Source of the DNA: Dermatophagoides farinae
Taxonomy: Eukaryota; Arthropoda; Arachnida; Sarcoptiformes; Pyroglyphidae
Direction of reading: 5' to 3'
Assembly: GCF_024713945.1 (NCBI RefSeq)
Contig: NC_134679.1
Coordinates: 2,237,001-2,301,000 of the forward strand
Length of the DNA: 64,000 nucleotides
The translations under genes were made by a program, and so were the position numbers. Shown here piece after piece: positions 14,881 through 27,123 of the stretch (position 1 is the stretch's first letter; every line of letters starts with the position of its first letter). The notes beneath the pieces are model-generated. The model ran no database searches. It worked only from the letters and a program-made list of their open reading frames with translations, and was not told where the DNA came from.

Positions 14881-15089
14881 TTGTGTATGTCCATTATAAT
14901 GAAAATGAGTATAAATTCATTCAAATAATCAAATGAATATTCATGATAATAATTGATGTTTATAATTATAATTATAATGATGATGATGATGATGATTATC
15001 AAAATTTTTGATTATTATCATCATCATCATCATCATCATAATAATTATGATCCAAAATGGTCACATACACACACACACACACACACACA
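14847..15089. repeat. Nested inverted repeat: (GT)16, ATC hairpin, (CA)11
   Basis: The outer arms are (GT)16 at 14847-14878 and (AC)n at 15067-15089. The inner arms are 14968-15004, an ATAATTATA segment with GAT repeats ending in TTATCAAAA, and 15006-15048, its near reverse complement, with almost no loop. The whole segment can fold back on itself on two levels. Confidence 0.85.
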
Positions 15090-16450
15090 TAAACACACAT
15101 TTGGGTTCACATATCATTCATCACCTTATTCACCCAATGAATAGCAGAAAACCCTATTGTCTTTTTCTTAATTTTTATTCAGAAAAAATAAAATTAACTT
15201 AACTTAACTTTTCATCATCATCATCATCATCATTCAAATTACGTTGTCCATCGATTGATTTTACTTCATATATTTGTTTTGATGAATCCTTTCTTGGACT
15301 CACTTGGTGTTACACAAATACATTGTGTTCATCAATAATTATAAATGTTGTTGTTTTTTAAGAATAAAAAAATAAGAAAAATACCATAATCATTAATCCT
15401 ACAAATCATTATGACAACAAAAAAAAAGAAGGAGGGGGAGCAAAAAAAAAAGAAAAATTAACAAATGAACAATGTTAATAATAAACAAATCTCTACTACT
15501 TCTCTTTCCAATGATTATATAAGGGCGCGGATACTATTTACTTTTTTTTTGATTCTCTCTATTTCATATAATATGTTTCATAATCATATATATTCTTGAT
15601 GTAATGATAATTACAATGATAATGGTTCGCCCAACAAAAAAAAATCATAATCATCATCATCATCATCATTGTTAACGATGGTTAAATGTTTAAACAAACA
15701 AACAACAAAAAAGTGTGTGCAAAATTAATAGTTAGTAGCTAGACAAACAAAAAAAAACAAATAAAAAGAATCACGATGATGATGGAAATGAATTCAAATT
15801 CAATTAAAAACAATAAATGAATGAATGGATGGTTAAACAGATGAAGAAAGAAAGGAGAAAAAAAATAACGCTGAATTTGTCATTTCATTTATATTCATCA
15901 TTCTAGATTGATCTTTTTTTTTGTTACAAAAAAAAGGTTCATTAAATTATGGTCGACAAAAACATAGGATTGAAATTTACCTCGAACCAATAAAGAAAAC
16001 AAAAATTTGCATATTTTATTTATATGCGTCTGTGTATGAACTGAGATTTTGCTTCACCAAAAAAAAAAAAACAAAACAAAAAAATAAGATGCTCATGTTA
16101 ATTATTGCTCATTTTTTCCTCTTATTATTATTGTTTCTTGTCTGTTTGTTTGCTATTTTCCTTCTGTTGTTGTTGTTGTTGTTGTTGTCGATGTCCATTT
16201 ATTTATTCATTTTGTCGATTATCCGCTTTGTTGTTATTTAGTTAATTTAAATTGGAAAATTTGTAACACACACACATGGGTGATCATCATCATCATCATT
16301 TTGACTTAGGTTTTCAAACAAATGGCATTTTGGCATATAAAGTGAAAATCCATTTGTTTATTTATTTTTTTTGGGCGTCTAATGAACATAAAGATGAAGA
16401 CCAAAGAAGAAAAAATGGCACCCAAATATGTCAATCTGTCATGCTCATGC

Positions 16451-16472
16451 GGTGGTGGTGGTGGTGGTGGTA
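16451..16472. repeat. (GGT)7 microsatellite
   Basis: Uninterrupted GGT triplets, G-rich against an AT-rich background. Confidence 0.9.
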
Positions 16473-19400
16473 GAAAAAGAAGGAAAAAAACATTTGAAAT
16501 AAATAAAGCAAATTAGAATGGCCACAATTTTTCATTTATAATTTTCATATGATGATGATGATGATTGTAATGATGTGTCAAAGCAAAACAAAAACCTAAA
16601 TTGAGAATTAAGGATGATGATTCTGATTCACATCGATTAAATTGTTAGATGAATAAAAAACAGAAGGGATGGCATGGATAACAAAATATCAATCAATCAT
16701 ATATAAATGGGTTGGTTATTATTTTTTGTTGTTGTTGTTGTTGTTGAATCGATGATGATCACATTCATTGCATTACGGTAGAATATTTAGAGGCTAAATC
16801 CAATTAAGCAATCAATAAATGAATGAATGAATGTATTTTTCCTTACACTGTCTAATATTTTTCATGTGTTTTTTTTTTTTTTTTTTTGATTGAAAATAAA
16901 TAGATAAATAAGACTTATGATTAGCATATTTATATATGTGAAATGTCACGATTTTTAATTTGAAATCTAACATATCACATATACTGTATATTTAATGATG
17001 ATGATCCAATCATCATAATAAACAAATTTCAAATTGTTACAATAGTAAGGGCCATCATCAATATTATTCACAATAGTAGGTGTGTGTAGATACATGTCTA
17101 GATGTTTAAGATTACAGAAAAAAAATTCTTACTGTCATACATCTCAATCATAATACTAACGATATTATATCATCATCGTCATTAGCATATTATCCGTATC
17201 GCATACATCACATCATCAAATAATTTTTTTTTTTTATTTTAATGATGAATATTGATCTTAATCTCATTGTATTGTTATACACTAGGAGTAAAAAAAATGT
17301 CAATAATATGCCAATATTAAAACTGAAAAATCAACAACAACAACAACAACTTGATGATAAACTGACAGAATAAGACAGAAAATTGTATAGAAACATCTCT
17401 ATTTACAGATGAATTTATAAGAAATTTTGAAATCGTTCTTTACCTATCATATATAACATGATGATGATGATGATAATAATCATATTCAATATGTTCAAAG
17501 TCTAAAAGATTTTTTTTTTGCCGGAAAATATGAACATTCATGAAGAAAAAATATATCTAAAAAGATGATGATGATGATGATCATTATCAGTAGTAACCAT
17601 GATTTTTTTTCCTTTTTTTTGGCTGATCATCTTGACCATGTACGCAGAATGAATGCCAATTTTTTTTTTTTTATTCATTCATTCATTCATTCATAGTTTG
17701 TTTATATGGCAAGTGATTATGATGATGATGATGATCATCATAATCATCATAATACAAACATTAAAGACTAAGACCGGAAAAAAATGTTTTATTTTTATGA
17801 ATGACCACTGTAGTAAATCCTATCTAATACTTGATTTGCCAAAATATTTGTTTTTTCATTTGTTGTTCATCTCATATATAAACAAACAAACACACACAAT
17901 ATGACTATTGGATTAATTAGCAAATCAATTCGAAAATTGACTATGTTATAAATCTTTGATTTTTGATGAATCAATAATCATACTTTCCCGGTTACTATAT
18001 CCGGTGGATTATATGTGTAAAGAAAATAAGTATCGATTCATTCATTAAAATGAGAAGTGAATAAAATAGAAAATATTCAAATCAAATCATTGATTGATTA
18101 AAAAAAAAGTCAAAGCTGGTCATTTTCCATATGATAAGAAAGAGAGAGAGAAAGAGAAACAAAAAAAAATCTGTCAGCAATACAGCATTTATGATTTTGG
18201 CCATAATTCATGCTGCGAAAATTTTAAAGGAGTGGTTGTACAACCAAACAACCAACCAATCAACCCGGCTACTCGGTACTAGAATAAATTCTTAGCTCAA
18301 ATCATCATCATCATCATCATGATCATTTCGAGAAATCACAAACCGGCGGCCAGAAAAAAAAATTTTAAACCGATCATATATGATGCATACACACACACAC
18401 ACACACATACACAAACAAAGACCAATCAACTCGATGAATAAAAAAAGGAAATAACGAGCGAAAAGAAAATATGAATATGCCATCGATAAGCCAGTAATTA
18501 ATTGATATTAGAATTGTTGTTGTTGTTGTTGTTTTTTTCACTTTTCAACTAGAATTTCAAAAAGAACATTTTCTCATCACGGGAAAAAAAAGAAATTCTT
18601 TAATCGGATTCTAAACATTCGGAAACTCTTTACGTTTTTTTTTGGGCTGCATGCTTTCATGATTCTTTTTTTTTTTGGGAAGCTGATTTTTTTTCTCCTT
18701 GTTTTATATGAATCATAGTTTTTTCCATCTATTTCCAACAACAAATAAACAATGAACATCAACAACAACCCATTCAAATAATCATCTAATTTATGATCTT
18801 TTTTTTTATTTTCTTGTTTTCTCATTTCGTTACCTGTAAATATTTGGAACGTGTCCAACATTCATACACACACACACAAACACTGACTCAATACACATAG
18901 ACACAACAGAAAAAAAAACATACAGATTCAATTGATAAATGTTGACGGCTTATTATTATTATTATTATTGGCCAACAGATAATATCTTTCTCTGTTTAAA
19001 GTGTATGATGTGTGTAAGTGAAGTCAGTTTTATTTTATTATATTACCATCATCATGATCATGATCATGATCTTTCATTGAATGATTTTTCCTCTCTCACT
19101 ATATTCCATCTTGTTTCCGAATAATGTTTATTTAAAACTTGATGATGATTACCCACAAAAGATGATGATTATTTTGTGCACAGATTAGTGTGGTAAATAA
19201 AAAAAAAAAAATAATGTTCATCTCTTTTCTCTATCTTTCACACACACAAAAATCAGAGTGTGCAGGTGTAAATAATGATCATTAAAAATAAAAAAAAGGA
19301 GAACAACAACAACAGCATTAACAACATTCATTTCAATTAAAAAACAAATCATTCATTGATTAACATCGACAAACAAAAAGAAAACAAATAGAAAAAACCA

Positions 19401-20474
19401 TTTAACATTTTTTTTCCATTCATAAGATCATCATCATCATCATCATTATTGTGTAGTCAAAATGATTATAATCATAATCAACCAATTTTATTTTCATTTA
19501 TATAGGTTTTTGATTTCGACATTTGTTTTTTCTTTACAATCATTATATGACACACCTGTTGGATCAATTTATTGTTCTAATACGCCTATGATACATTGAA
19601 ATTGATGAATTTGTTTTATTTTTCATCTGAACCATATCGGATATTGAATGGAAAAAAAATAAATTGTAAATGTGTGCATATGACAAGAAAAAATATTCAG
19701 GCCAATTGTTTGTTGTTGTTGTTTTGTATTTCAATACATGTATCTCATCATCATTATTATCATCCATAAGTGCCAATTTGACACCATTAAAACAAAACAA
19801 ACATTTTATCATCATTATCACCAATATGGTGCATACTAATAGTGAATGTAATTAATGATGAATGTAATGGGATTTTGTGATAAGGACGATGAACAAAAAA
19901 AAACACATAAAAATTAAAATTTCAAATAATTTAGCAGTAAAAATTTGAGAAATAAAAATTAAAATTCCGAAACAAATTCATCATCATTTAAGGTGTTAAT
20001 GAAGAAATTCAATGAAAAAAAATGATTGCGGATACTGTGATTATATTCACAGAGAAATTGGGTTACCATTGATTATTTTTATTGAATAAATTAAAATGAG
20101 AAAATTAAACAAATCTTGAACATCTGGATGATTCACAAATCAAATCCCACACACACACACACAAATTTCAATTTGATTTGATCATCTTTTTATCTTTCAA
20201 CGAAAATTGAATCCAGATCATTAAATAATTTTTGTTTATTCATTCCATTTATTTACATAATAATAATGACAATTCAAATTTTTTTTTTCAAATCATGATC
20301 AAAGTCAAAAAATGTTTGCCTGTATAGGTTTGTGTGAAATGATTTGTTCTCATTCTCATTATCTATTTAAAATGATTTTTTGTCGTTATTGTTGTTGTTG
20401 TTGTTGTTGAGAAAAAGATTCTATCAATTTAAAAATGACTATTTGTATTTGTGTGTGCGTGTTTGTTGACAAAT

Positions 20475-20480
20475 TTTATT
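20475..20480 (-). promoter_or_regulatory. Candidate polyadenylation signal for ems
   Basis: AATAAA on the minus strand about 100 nt past the stop codon of the homeobox gene. Spacing is typical, but the hexamer is common by chance in AT-rich DNA. Confidence 0.4.
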
Positions 20481-20583
20481 TATAATTTCAATTTCAATAA
20501 ATTATAATCAAACAATGATAGCGATGAATATTTATCGTATATACAACAATGTTTGTTTGTTTTTTTAAAATTTCATTTATAAT

Positions 20584-21924
20584 TTAATTTGAGCCAGAAG
20601 ATGTGACTGGTGGATGATGACCGGCATCCTGTCCATTTGTGCCACCTGCTGCCATTAAACCCATTGCTGATTGATACCAAAGATGATGCATATTAGCAAA
20701 TTTTAATGCATGTTGTTGTGCTGCGGCTGCTGCTGCCGCTGCAGCAGCAGCTACCGCTGCTGATCCACTAACACCATGTAAATGATGATGTGAATTTGTA
20801 CCATGATGATTATGAAGATGATTATGATGATGTCCATCATCTTGATCATCACCACTACCACATTCTTCATCTTCAAGATCAATCTCTTCTTCATCATCTG
20901 TATTAAAATCTCTTTGTCCTGAACCATTATTATTATCACCATTAGTTGTATTATTTCCGCTACCAGTACCACCGTTTGAACCGGATTCTTCATCCTCTTG
21001 TTTTTGTCGTTTATGTTTTGTACGACGATTTTGAAACCAAACTTTTACTTGTGTTTCACTGAGACCAAGATGATTGGCTAATTGTTTACGTTCATTACCG
21101 ACAACATAATGATTCTTTTCAAATGCCTGCTCTAATTTCAATAATTGTCCAGGGCTAAATGCTGTACGAATACGTTTAGGTTTTCTAAATGGAGGTAGCA
21201 AAAATGATCCCAATGGTGTATCAAATGGCATTCCTATAATCGAATGATGATGATTTTGATTAACATCAATCAAAATAGAAAAAAACGATAAAAAATAGAA
21301 AAAAAAGTATTAAAAATCGATTAAAGGCCAAAAAAAAGAAAAAAATCTAATCATAAATCTCACAAAAAAAATCGATTACCAGACACTTACACACACAAAC
21401 ACACACACACACCCACACACATATACACAGCTAACCTAACCTAAATGAAAAACGCCGAAAAAATCACACACCCACATGATGATGATGATGATCATCAGCA
21501 GAAAAAAACCCAAATTTGGGCCAAACAACCGCAATGGCAACAACAATAAAAAAAAACAACAAAGTCATGTCGGCTTGTCTTTTTTTTTATAAATGCACAT
21601 TCCTGTATAATCAACAGTGGCAAATCGAAATTTAAGAAATTCACTAAAAAAAAAGAAGAAAAAAAATGCAAACCAAAGCATCCACAAAAACAACAAAGTA
21701 AACCGCCTGACCGTATAGAGAAATAAAACTGAATAATACTAATCTTATCTAAATTGCAATTAATTTTTTTTTTCGTTTGTTTGTTCGTTTTTCGATTCGA
21801 TTGATTTCAATTTCTATTTCTATTTCTGTTTTTTTTTCCAATATTTTTGTTTATGAGAAATTTGTCATTTTTTTCTACTGGATGAAAATCAACATGTTCA
21901 TAAAAATGTGATGTTTGTTTTAAT

Positions 21925-21956
<32 letters not shown>

Positions 21957-24139
21957 GATCCATAAATAATCGGCACCCAAAAAAAGGGCTTCATATTTTA
22001 TCATCAATCGATCGAACGATACACACACATCAAATATTTGCAAATATCTGCAATTTAAAATCTAAAATGATTATTATTATTTTTGAATATATTTGATTTG
22101 TATTTCCAAATTCGATCAATATTTTTGTTTAGTGATAATTATAATTTATTACCATGATGTCGATGATGATCATGATCATCATCATAGAGGTTAGCTTATA
22201 ATGCGATTATTATTTTATGCTTGTCGTCGTCGTTGTTGTTGTTGTTGTTGTTATTTTTGCCTGAATATTTGATGAATATTATGATTAACACAAACGCATA
22301 CACTTTGAATCAACACTTTATAATTTTTTTTTCCTGATGAACGATGATGATCATCATAATCATAATCATAATGGTGATCATCATCATCATAAACACCAAA
22401 GGCTATATTATCATCATGATGATGAAATGTCATGGCTTTAATAATTATTTTTGAATAATTGCTTGCTGATTATTATCATTTTTTTTTCGTTGGCTTCGTC
22501 GTTTTAGTTTTCTCCCCAATCCTGCTCTTAAACATTTGATAAATTGCATTTGTTTTGTTGAATAATTTTGATAATCAATATATGATCAATTATTTTTTTT
22601 CCCACTTCCAAAACTAATAAAAAATCAAAACTAATAACCAAAAAAAAATGATGGTCGATCAATAGTGATGATCATCATATCAACATGATGATTTTTATTT
22701 TCATTCGTGTTTTTTAAACGAAAATGAAGATATAGATAATATTCAATATTGAAAGGCAAGAGAAACGAATTGAAATTCAAACAAATCAAATTTGATTGTT
22801 CATAAATATATAAATCTTGTGTGTGTGTGTGTGTGAGTGATCATCTAATTTTAACCACCATTTTATTTATTGATCATAATCATAATCAAAATTAATATCA
22901 TGATTTTGATTAAGCTCTCACTTTACTCTTTCCTTATTTAACACTCCTTGAATATATTATACTAGAAAACTTACCAGGAAAACGGCCAGCAAATGGATTG
23001 GCACGAAGAAACCATGGATAAAATGCTGCTGCATGTTGATAATCGGATGGTAATGCTGTTGGAGGTGGTGGTGCTGCTGTCGTTGCTCCCGTAGCTGATG
23101 ATGGAAGTTGTGAATGAGCAGCTGCAGCAGCTGCGGCAGCCGCTGCTACCATCATCGGATGATTTGGATGTCCAATTGTTGATATTTGGGGTTGTTGTGT
23201 GGTCGTCGTCGAAGTTGTTATTGTTGTTGATGATGATGATGATGATGATGATGTGGACGTTGATGCGGCAGATGAAACCGGTAATGATAATTGTCCGGGT
23301 GACATTGGTGATGATGATGAATGATGACTTGATGTTGTTGATGGTGGTGGTGGTGGTGTTGATGGTATTACCAATCCGGTTGTGGATCCCGTCAACAATG
23401 ATTGACGATTATTATGGGCAGCAGCCAAAAATTGTGCCATATTCGTCAATGAGCTCGGTGGTTGTTGAGTATTTGCAATCAATGATTGATTATTATGATT
23501 AGTCACTAATGATAATGGTGAAAGACTTCTACCAGGAGATCCAATATCCGGTGGCATTGTTGTTGATGTACCATTAGATGATGGTGGTGAAATTGATTGC
23601 CTTCCACCAATCAAATTGTTTGGTGATAATCGTCGATGTTGATGATCGTGACCAATTGAATTTGGACTAACTGAATGACGATCATTATTTAGATCGACAT
23701 CAGCGGCCGCAGCAGCAGCAGTAGCGGCAGCAAATGTTTCACTTAAACGACGTTTTAATGGTCTTGTTTCAAAAGCCGATACTGATGATGATAATAGATC
23801 AGACATTGTTGATGATGATGTTGTTTCATTATTAATTGTATCATTAGATGATTCATCATCTTGACTTGTTATAGCTGTTATAGCGGCTGATGAATGATGA
23901 TCCAATGTTTTCCTTTTACCAACAATAGCATCAATGCTAAATGAAAGCTTCGGTTTTGAAGCTTTAATCATTTTTATTGTTTGATTGTTATTAAAATGAT
24001 GATGATTAGGATTATTATTATTATTACTACTACGAATCTTTGGTGATGTTGATGATAATTGACCCAAATGTGGCACAGATAATTGTGGCGCCAAAGGCAT
24101 CATTACATTATTCACAATTATTCGTGGAAAAAAATGCAA
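20584..24139 (-). CDS. ems: Empty-spiracles/EMX-class homeobox transcription factor
   Basis: DNA-binding regulator of head and brain patterning in arthropods, by family. The coding parts are 24139-22975 and 21233-20584, joined across a 1,741-nt GT-AG intron; the split Gly codon keeps the frame and the sum is 605 codons including stop. Near the N-terminus is an FSIDAIVG motif, a likely engrailed-homology-1 (Groucho-binding) element. Exon 1 ends with the FYPWFL hexapeptide-like motif and RFPG. Exon 2 carries the homeodomain (about residues 406-466) with [18 protein letters not shown] and the recognition helix [10 protein letters not shown], all characteristic of EMX/ems. An acidic stretch, His-rich segments and Ala runs follow. 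Ser, Thr, Pro and Ala runs fill exon 1. The start is uncertain: an earlier exon could splice in near 24139, or translation could start at the Met-Met pair some 12 codons in. Confidence 0.9.
21234..22974 (-). other. Intron of the ems gene
   Basis: The donor reads CCTG|GTAAG at 22974 and the acceptor ATAG|GAATG at 21234. The intron holds (ATC)n at 21928-21956, CA/GT tracts and a perfect 22-bp palindrome at 22162-22183. No alternative exon is evident. Confidence 0.85.
22162..22183. repeat. Perfect 22-bp palindrome
   Basis: Made of GATGATGATC facing GATCATCATC with AT at the centre; it equals its own reverse complement. It lies in the ems intron. Confidence 0.9.
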
Positions 24140-26316
24140 TTCTAAATGATTGATGATAATTTGTTGTCAATAACAAATGGAAAAAAAATGATCAAAAAAC
24201 AAATGATATGATTTGATTAAAAACACACTTGCAAACACATATAAAGAATTGAGCAATTATAACCCAAATCGTTTAAAATTCTTTTTGAAATATTCAAACA
24301 CAATCAATGATTTATTAATCTTTTTGATTTAACATAAATCAAATGTATAAACGTCATAAACATATATAAAATGGAAGCAAAAAAATAAATAACATCATCT
24401 CATCATCATTTATTTAGTTTTTATATTAATAATTGTGATGATGATTATTACTTCAATAAATAGCAATTGATAATTGATGATTATGATCCTGTATATATAC
24501 ACGTACACACATGCTTCTAATGATGATGATGATGATGTGGATGCGCACAAACAAGTTGAATATTACATTCAACTAAATAGTTAGAGAATGACAAAAACGA
24601 AATATTATTATTATTATTATTACAATCCAAACAAACAAGATGTAATAATTTTTACCACTGTAATGAATGGCAAAATCAACACTGATGATTCGTCCGGTAT
24701 GGTTGAAAGATTTAAACTGAATATATAAAAAAAAATTTAGAAGTGAAAATGTTCTATGGAGAGAAAGAGAAAAATTGATGATAAAGAAAAAGAGAGAAAA
24801 ACGACGACTTTCAATGTGAAAAAAAAACTTGAATTCATATATATATATATGTTTTGTATATGCATCAGTTTTTTTTGCACAATAATAATGATGAAGAGAA
24901 GTGCAACCCTGCCCATTATAGCATTGATTATTATAAAAAAAATCGTCATATTAAGGCGTGGTCTATAGATTGTGTTAACATTACTGGATACCCTCAGAAA
25001 TAAATTCATTGCTTGTATGTTTGTATATACAAAAAATTAATATGCTCCGCCTTTATCAACCATTATATGTATAAATCAAATTGTTTAATGATTGGAAGAT
25101 TGTTATCAAGTGGGTGTGGATATGAATATCCCAACACTGTGTGTGTGTTTGAAAATATCTTTTTCTCTCTTTCTTATTAAATGATTAAGAAAGGAAAAAA
25201 AAATTTCTGTTCATCGATTCAACAACATTTTGTCTAATTGTGTACACACAAACATTGATACATACAAATCATCATCCACTTTACACTATCACAATTTTTT
25301 TTTCTTCTTCTTCTTCTTGATTATGTGTTGATGATGATGATTGTGGTGATGATATACAAAAAAAAAAATAAAAAAATATATGCGCGCGCTTCGCAAATAA
25401 CCTTACTGAGTTTTTTTTTTTGATTCGAATCTCAAATAAAATACTCGATACTTCCAAAAAAAAAAAATATATACGAATTCTTCATCTATTTGGTAATAAT
25501 CATTAACACACAATTATTACGATGACCAGAATAATTTGTTAGTTTGATATGAAATTATATACAACACAATATGACCAATAGAAATCTACATTATCATCAT
25601 TTCATTTCATTCATTATATAATAATCCTCAAACATACATATATACCACATTTATTTGAACAATTTAATTATTATTGTTATTATTGTACACAAACACACAT
25701 TATACATGGAATGTTTGTTTGTTTGTTTGTTTGATATATGTTTGAACCCTATTCAGATGATGATGATGATGGTTTCATATCCGAACATTGTTTTTTTTTC
25801 TTCTTTCTCGATTTTTCTCTCTCTATATTGTCATTTATCCAACATTAACAACATTATAATGTATGATGATGATGATGATGATATTGTCAACGATTATTGC
25901 CCCCCGTTTTTATAGCCATCATCATCATATCCATAATCATAATATGAACAAAAACAGATGGTGATATATTCCTTTCTTTTTGTTTTTCGATCTTTCACAC
26001 ACATACATATAAAACAAAAACATAATTCTTCAAATTTTCCACTCCATTTCCATTATCATCATCATCGTGTCTTATGTGGAATTTATTGTTCCTAGAATAA
26101 TTCCATATATATAGTGTAAATTCTTTACTAAAGTATTACGAAAAATTTCAAAACTATAGAATCCAAAATTCAAACACTTACCATATAAACTTGATATTAT
26201 CATTGGGATAATAAAAGATAAATATTTACTCAAAGTATTCAATTGTCGTACTTTTTATTTAAGATTCAATTTATTGTCGTAAGTAAAATTGATGCAAACA
26301 TTTATTCTGTCATCAT

Positions 26317-26358
26317 TCTCTCTCTCTCTCTCTCTTTCTTTACACACACACACACACA
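26317..26358. repeat. Compound (CT)n-(CA)n microsatellite
   Basis: A CT tract at 26317-26335 runs, after a short T-rich link, into a CA tract at 26341-26358. Confidence 0.85.
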
Positions 26359-26824
26359 AACTGAAAAATGATGCGGTGTAGATGATGATGAGATAAAGAG
26401 AAAAAAAAGATGAAATTTATCAACAGACAATTTGTTTGATGTGGAAAAAAAAAGATTTTTTCTATTGATCATAATGAAATGATGACAATGATGATATATA
26501 ATTGGCAATAAATCTATTAATTGATTGATTAATTAATTGTTATTAATCATCATAATCATATAATGAATAAATTAACAATGTTAATTAATTATATATATGA
26601 AAAAAAGTAACAGAAATGAATATTAAAATGAATCGATTGCTTGTCTTGTATTGTATTGTATTGTACTGTTTGGTTTGTTGTTTGTTTGTTTGTTTTATTT
26701 TTGGAACCATTTTATTTATTCTGTTTGTTTGATTTGTATTTATATATATATATTCAGATAAATATATCATGCTGTGTTTTTCAATTTATGTTTCAATTTT
26801 TTTTTTCAATTTACCCAAACATAA

Positions 26825-26955
26825 ATGATGATGATGATGATGATGGCCATCAAATTGTAATCATTTGAAATTGCAAGGAAATTGAAAATTGTGAGCCTCT
26901 TCAATTTACACTTGCACACACACACACACATCATCATCATCATCATCATCATCAT
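26825..26955. repeat. Opposed (ATG)n and (CA)n-(ATC)n tracts
   Basis: (ATG)7 at 26825-26845 faces (CA)8 joined to (TCA)8 at 26915-26955. The triplet arms are reverse complements with about 85 nt between them. Confidence 0.85.
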
Positions 26956-27102
26956 GTGGAATTTGGCAGAAAAAAAAAGATTTATTTGTTTATATAGCCG
27001 TGATGATCCATAATAAAAAAAAACTAAATGGCAATATTTCACTTTTGACTTTCCTTCTTTTTTTTTGCTGCATTTGTTTTTTTTTCTCTCAATCCTACAC
27101 AT

Positions 27103-27123
27103 ACACACACACACACACACACA
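27103..27123. repeat. (CA)n microsatellite
   Basis: Uninterrupted CA dinucleotides. Confidence 0.9.

Larger units (their letters stand above)
1..20474. other. Gene-free, microsatellite-rich stretch left of the ems gene
   Basis: About 20 kb with no exon that I can support. Open frames are short (the longest is 127 codons) and mostly translate simple repeats: runs of Ile/Met/Asp/His from ATC/GAT tracts, Cys-Val or Thr-His from CA/GT tracts, and Lys or Phe from poly(A/T). I saw no tRNA-like, rRNA-like or transposase-like segment. It may be intergenic DNA holding regulatory elements of the homeobox gene to its right, or an intron of a gene beyond the left edge; the sequence alone does not decide. 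Confidence 0.7.

Noticed and set aside
15196-15210. (AACTT)3, considered as a telomere-like repeat
   Set aside because: Only three units, and it is not the arthropod TTAGG motif.
1-20474. CRISPR-like or transposon-like regular repeats
   Set aside because: The repeats are simple di- and trinucleotide tracts with irregular spacing; no unique spacers, terminal repeats or transposase sequence.
23098-23502. 134-codon plus-strand frame
   Set aside because: Opposite-strand shadow of ems exon 1; Met/Leu/Val runs arise from the Ser/Thr/His codons of the real gene.
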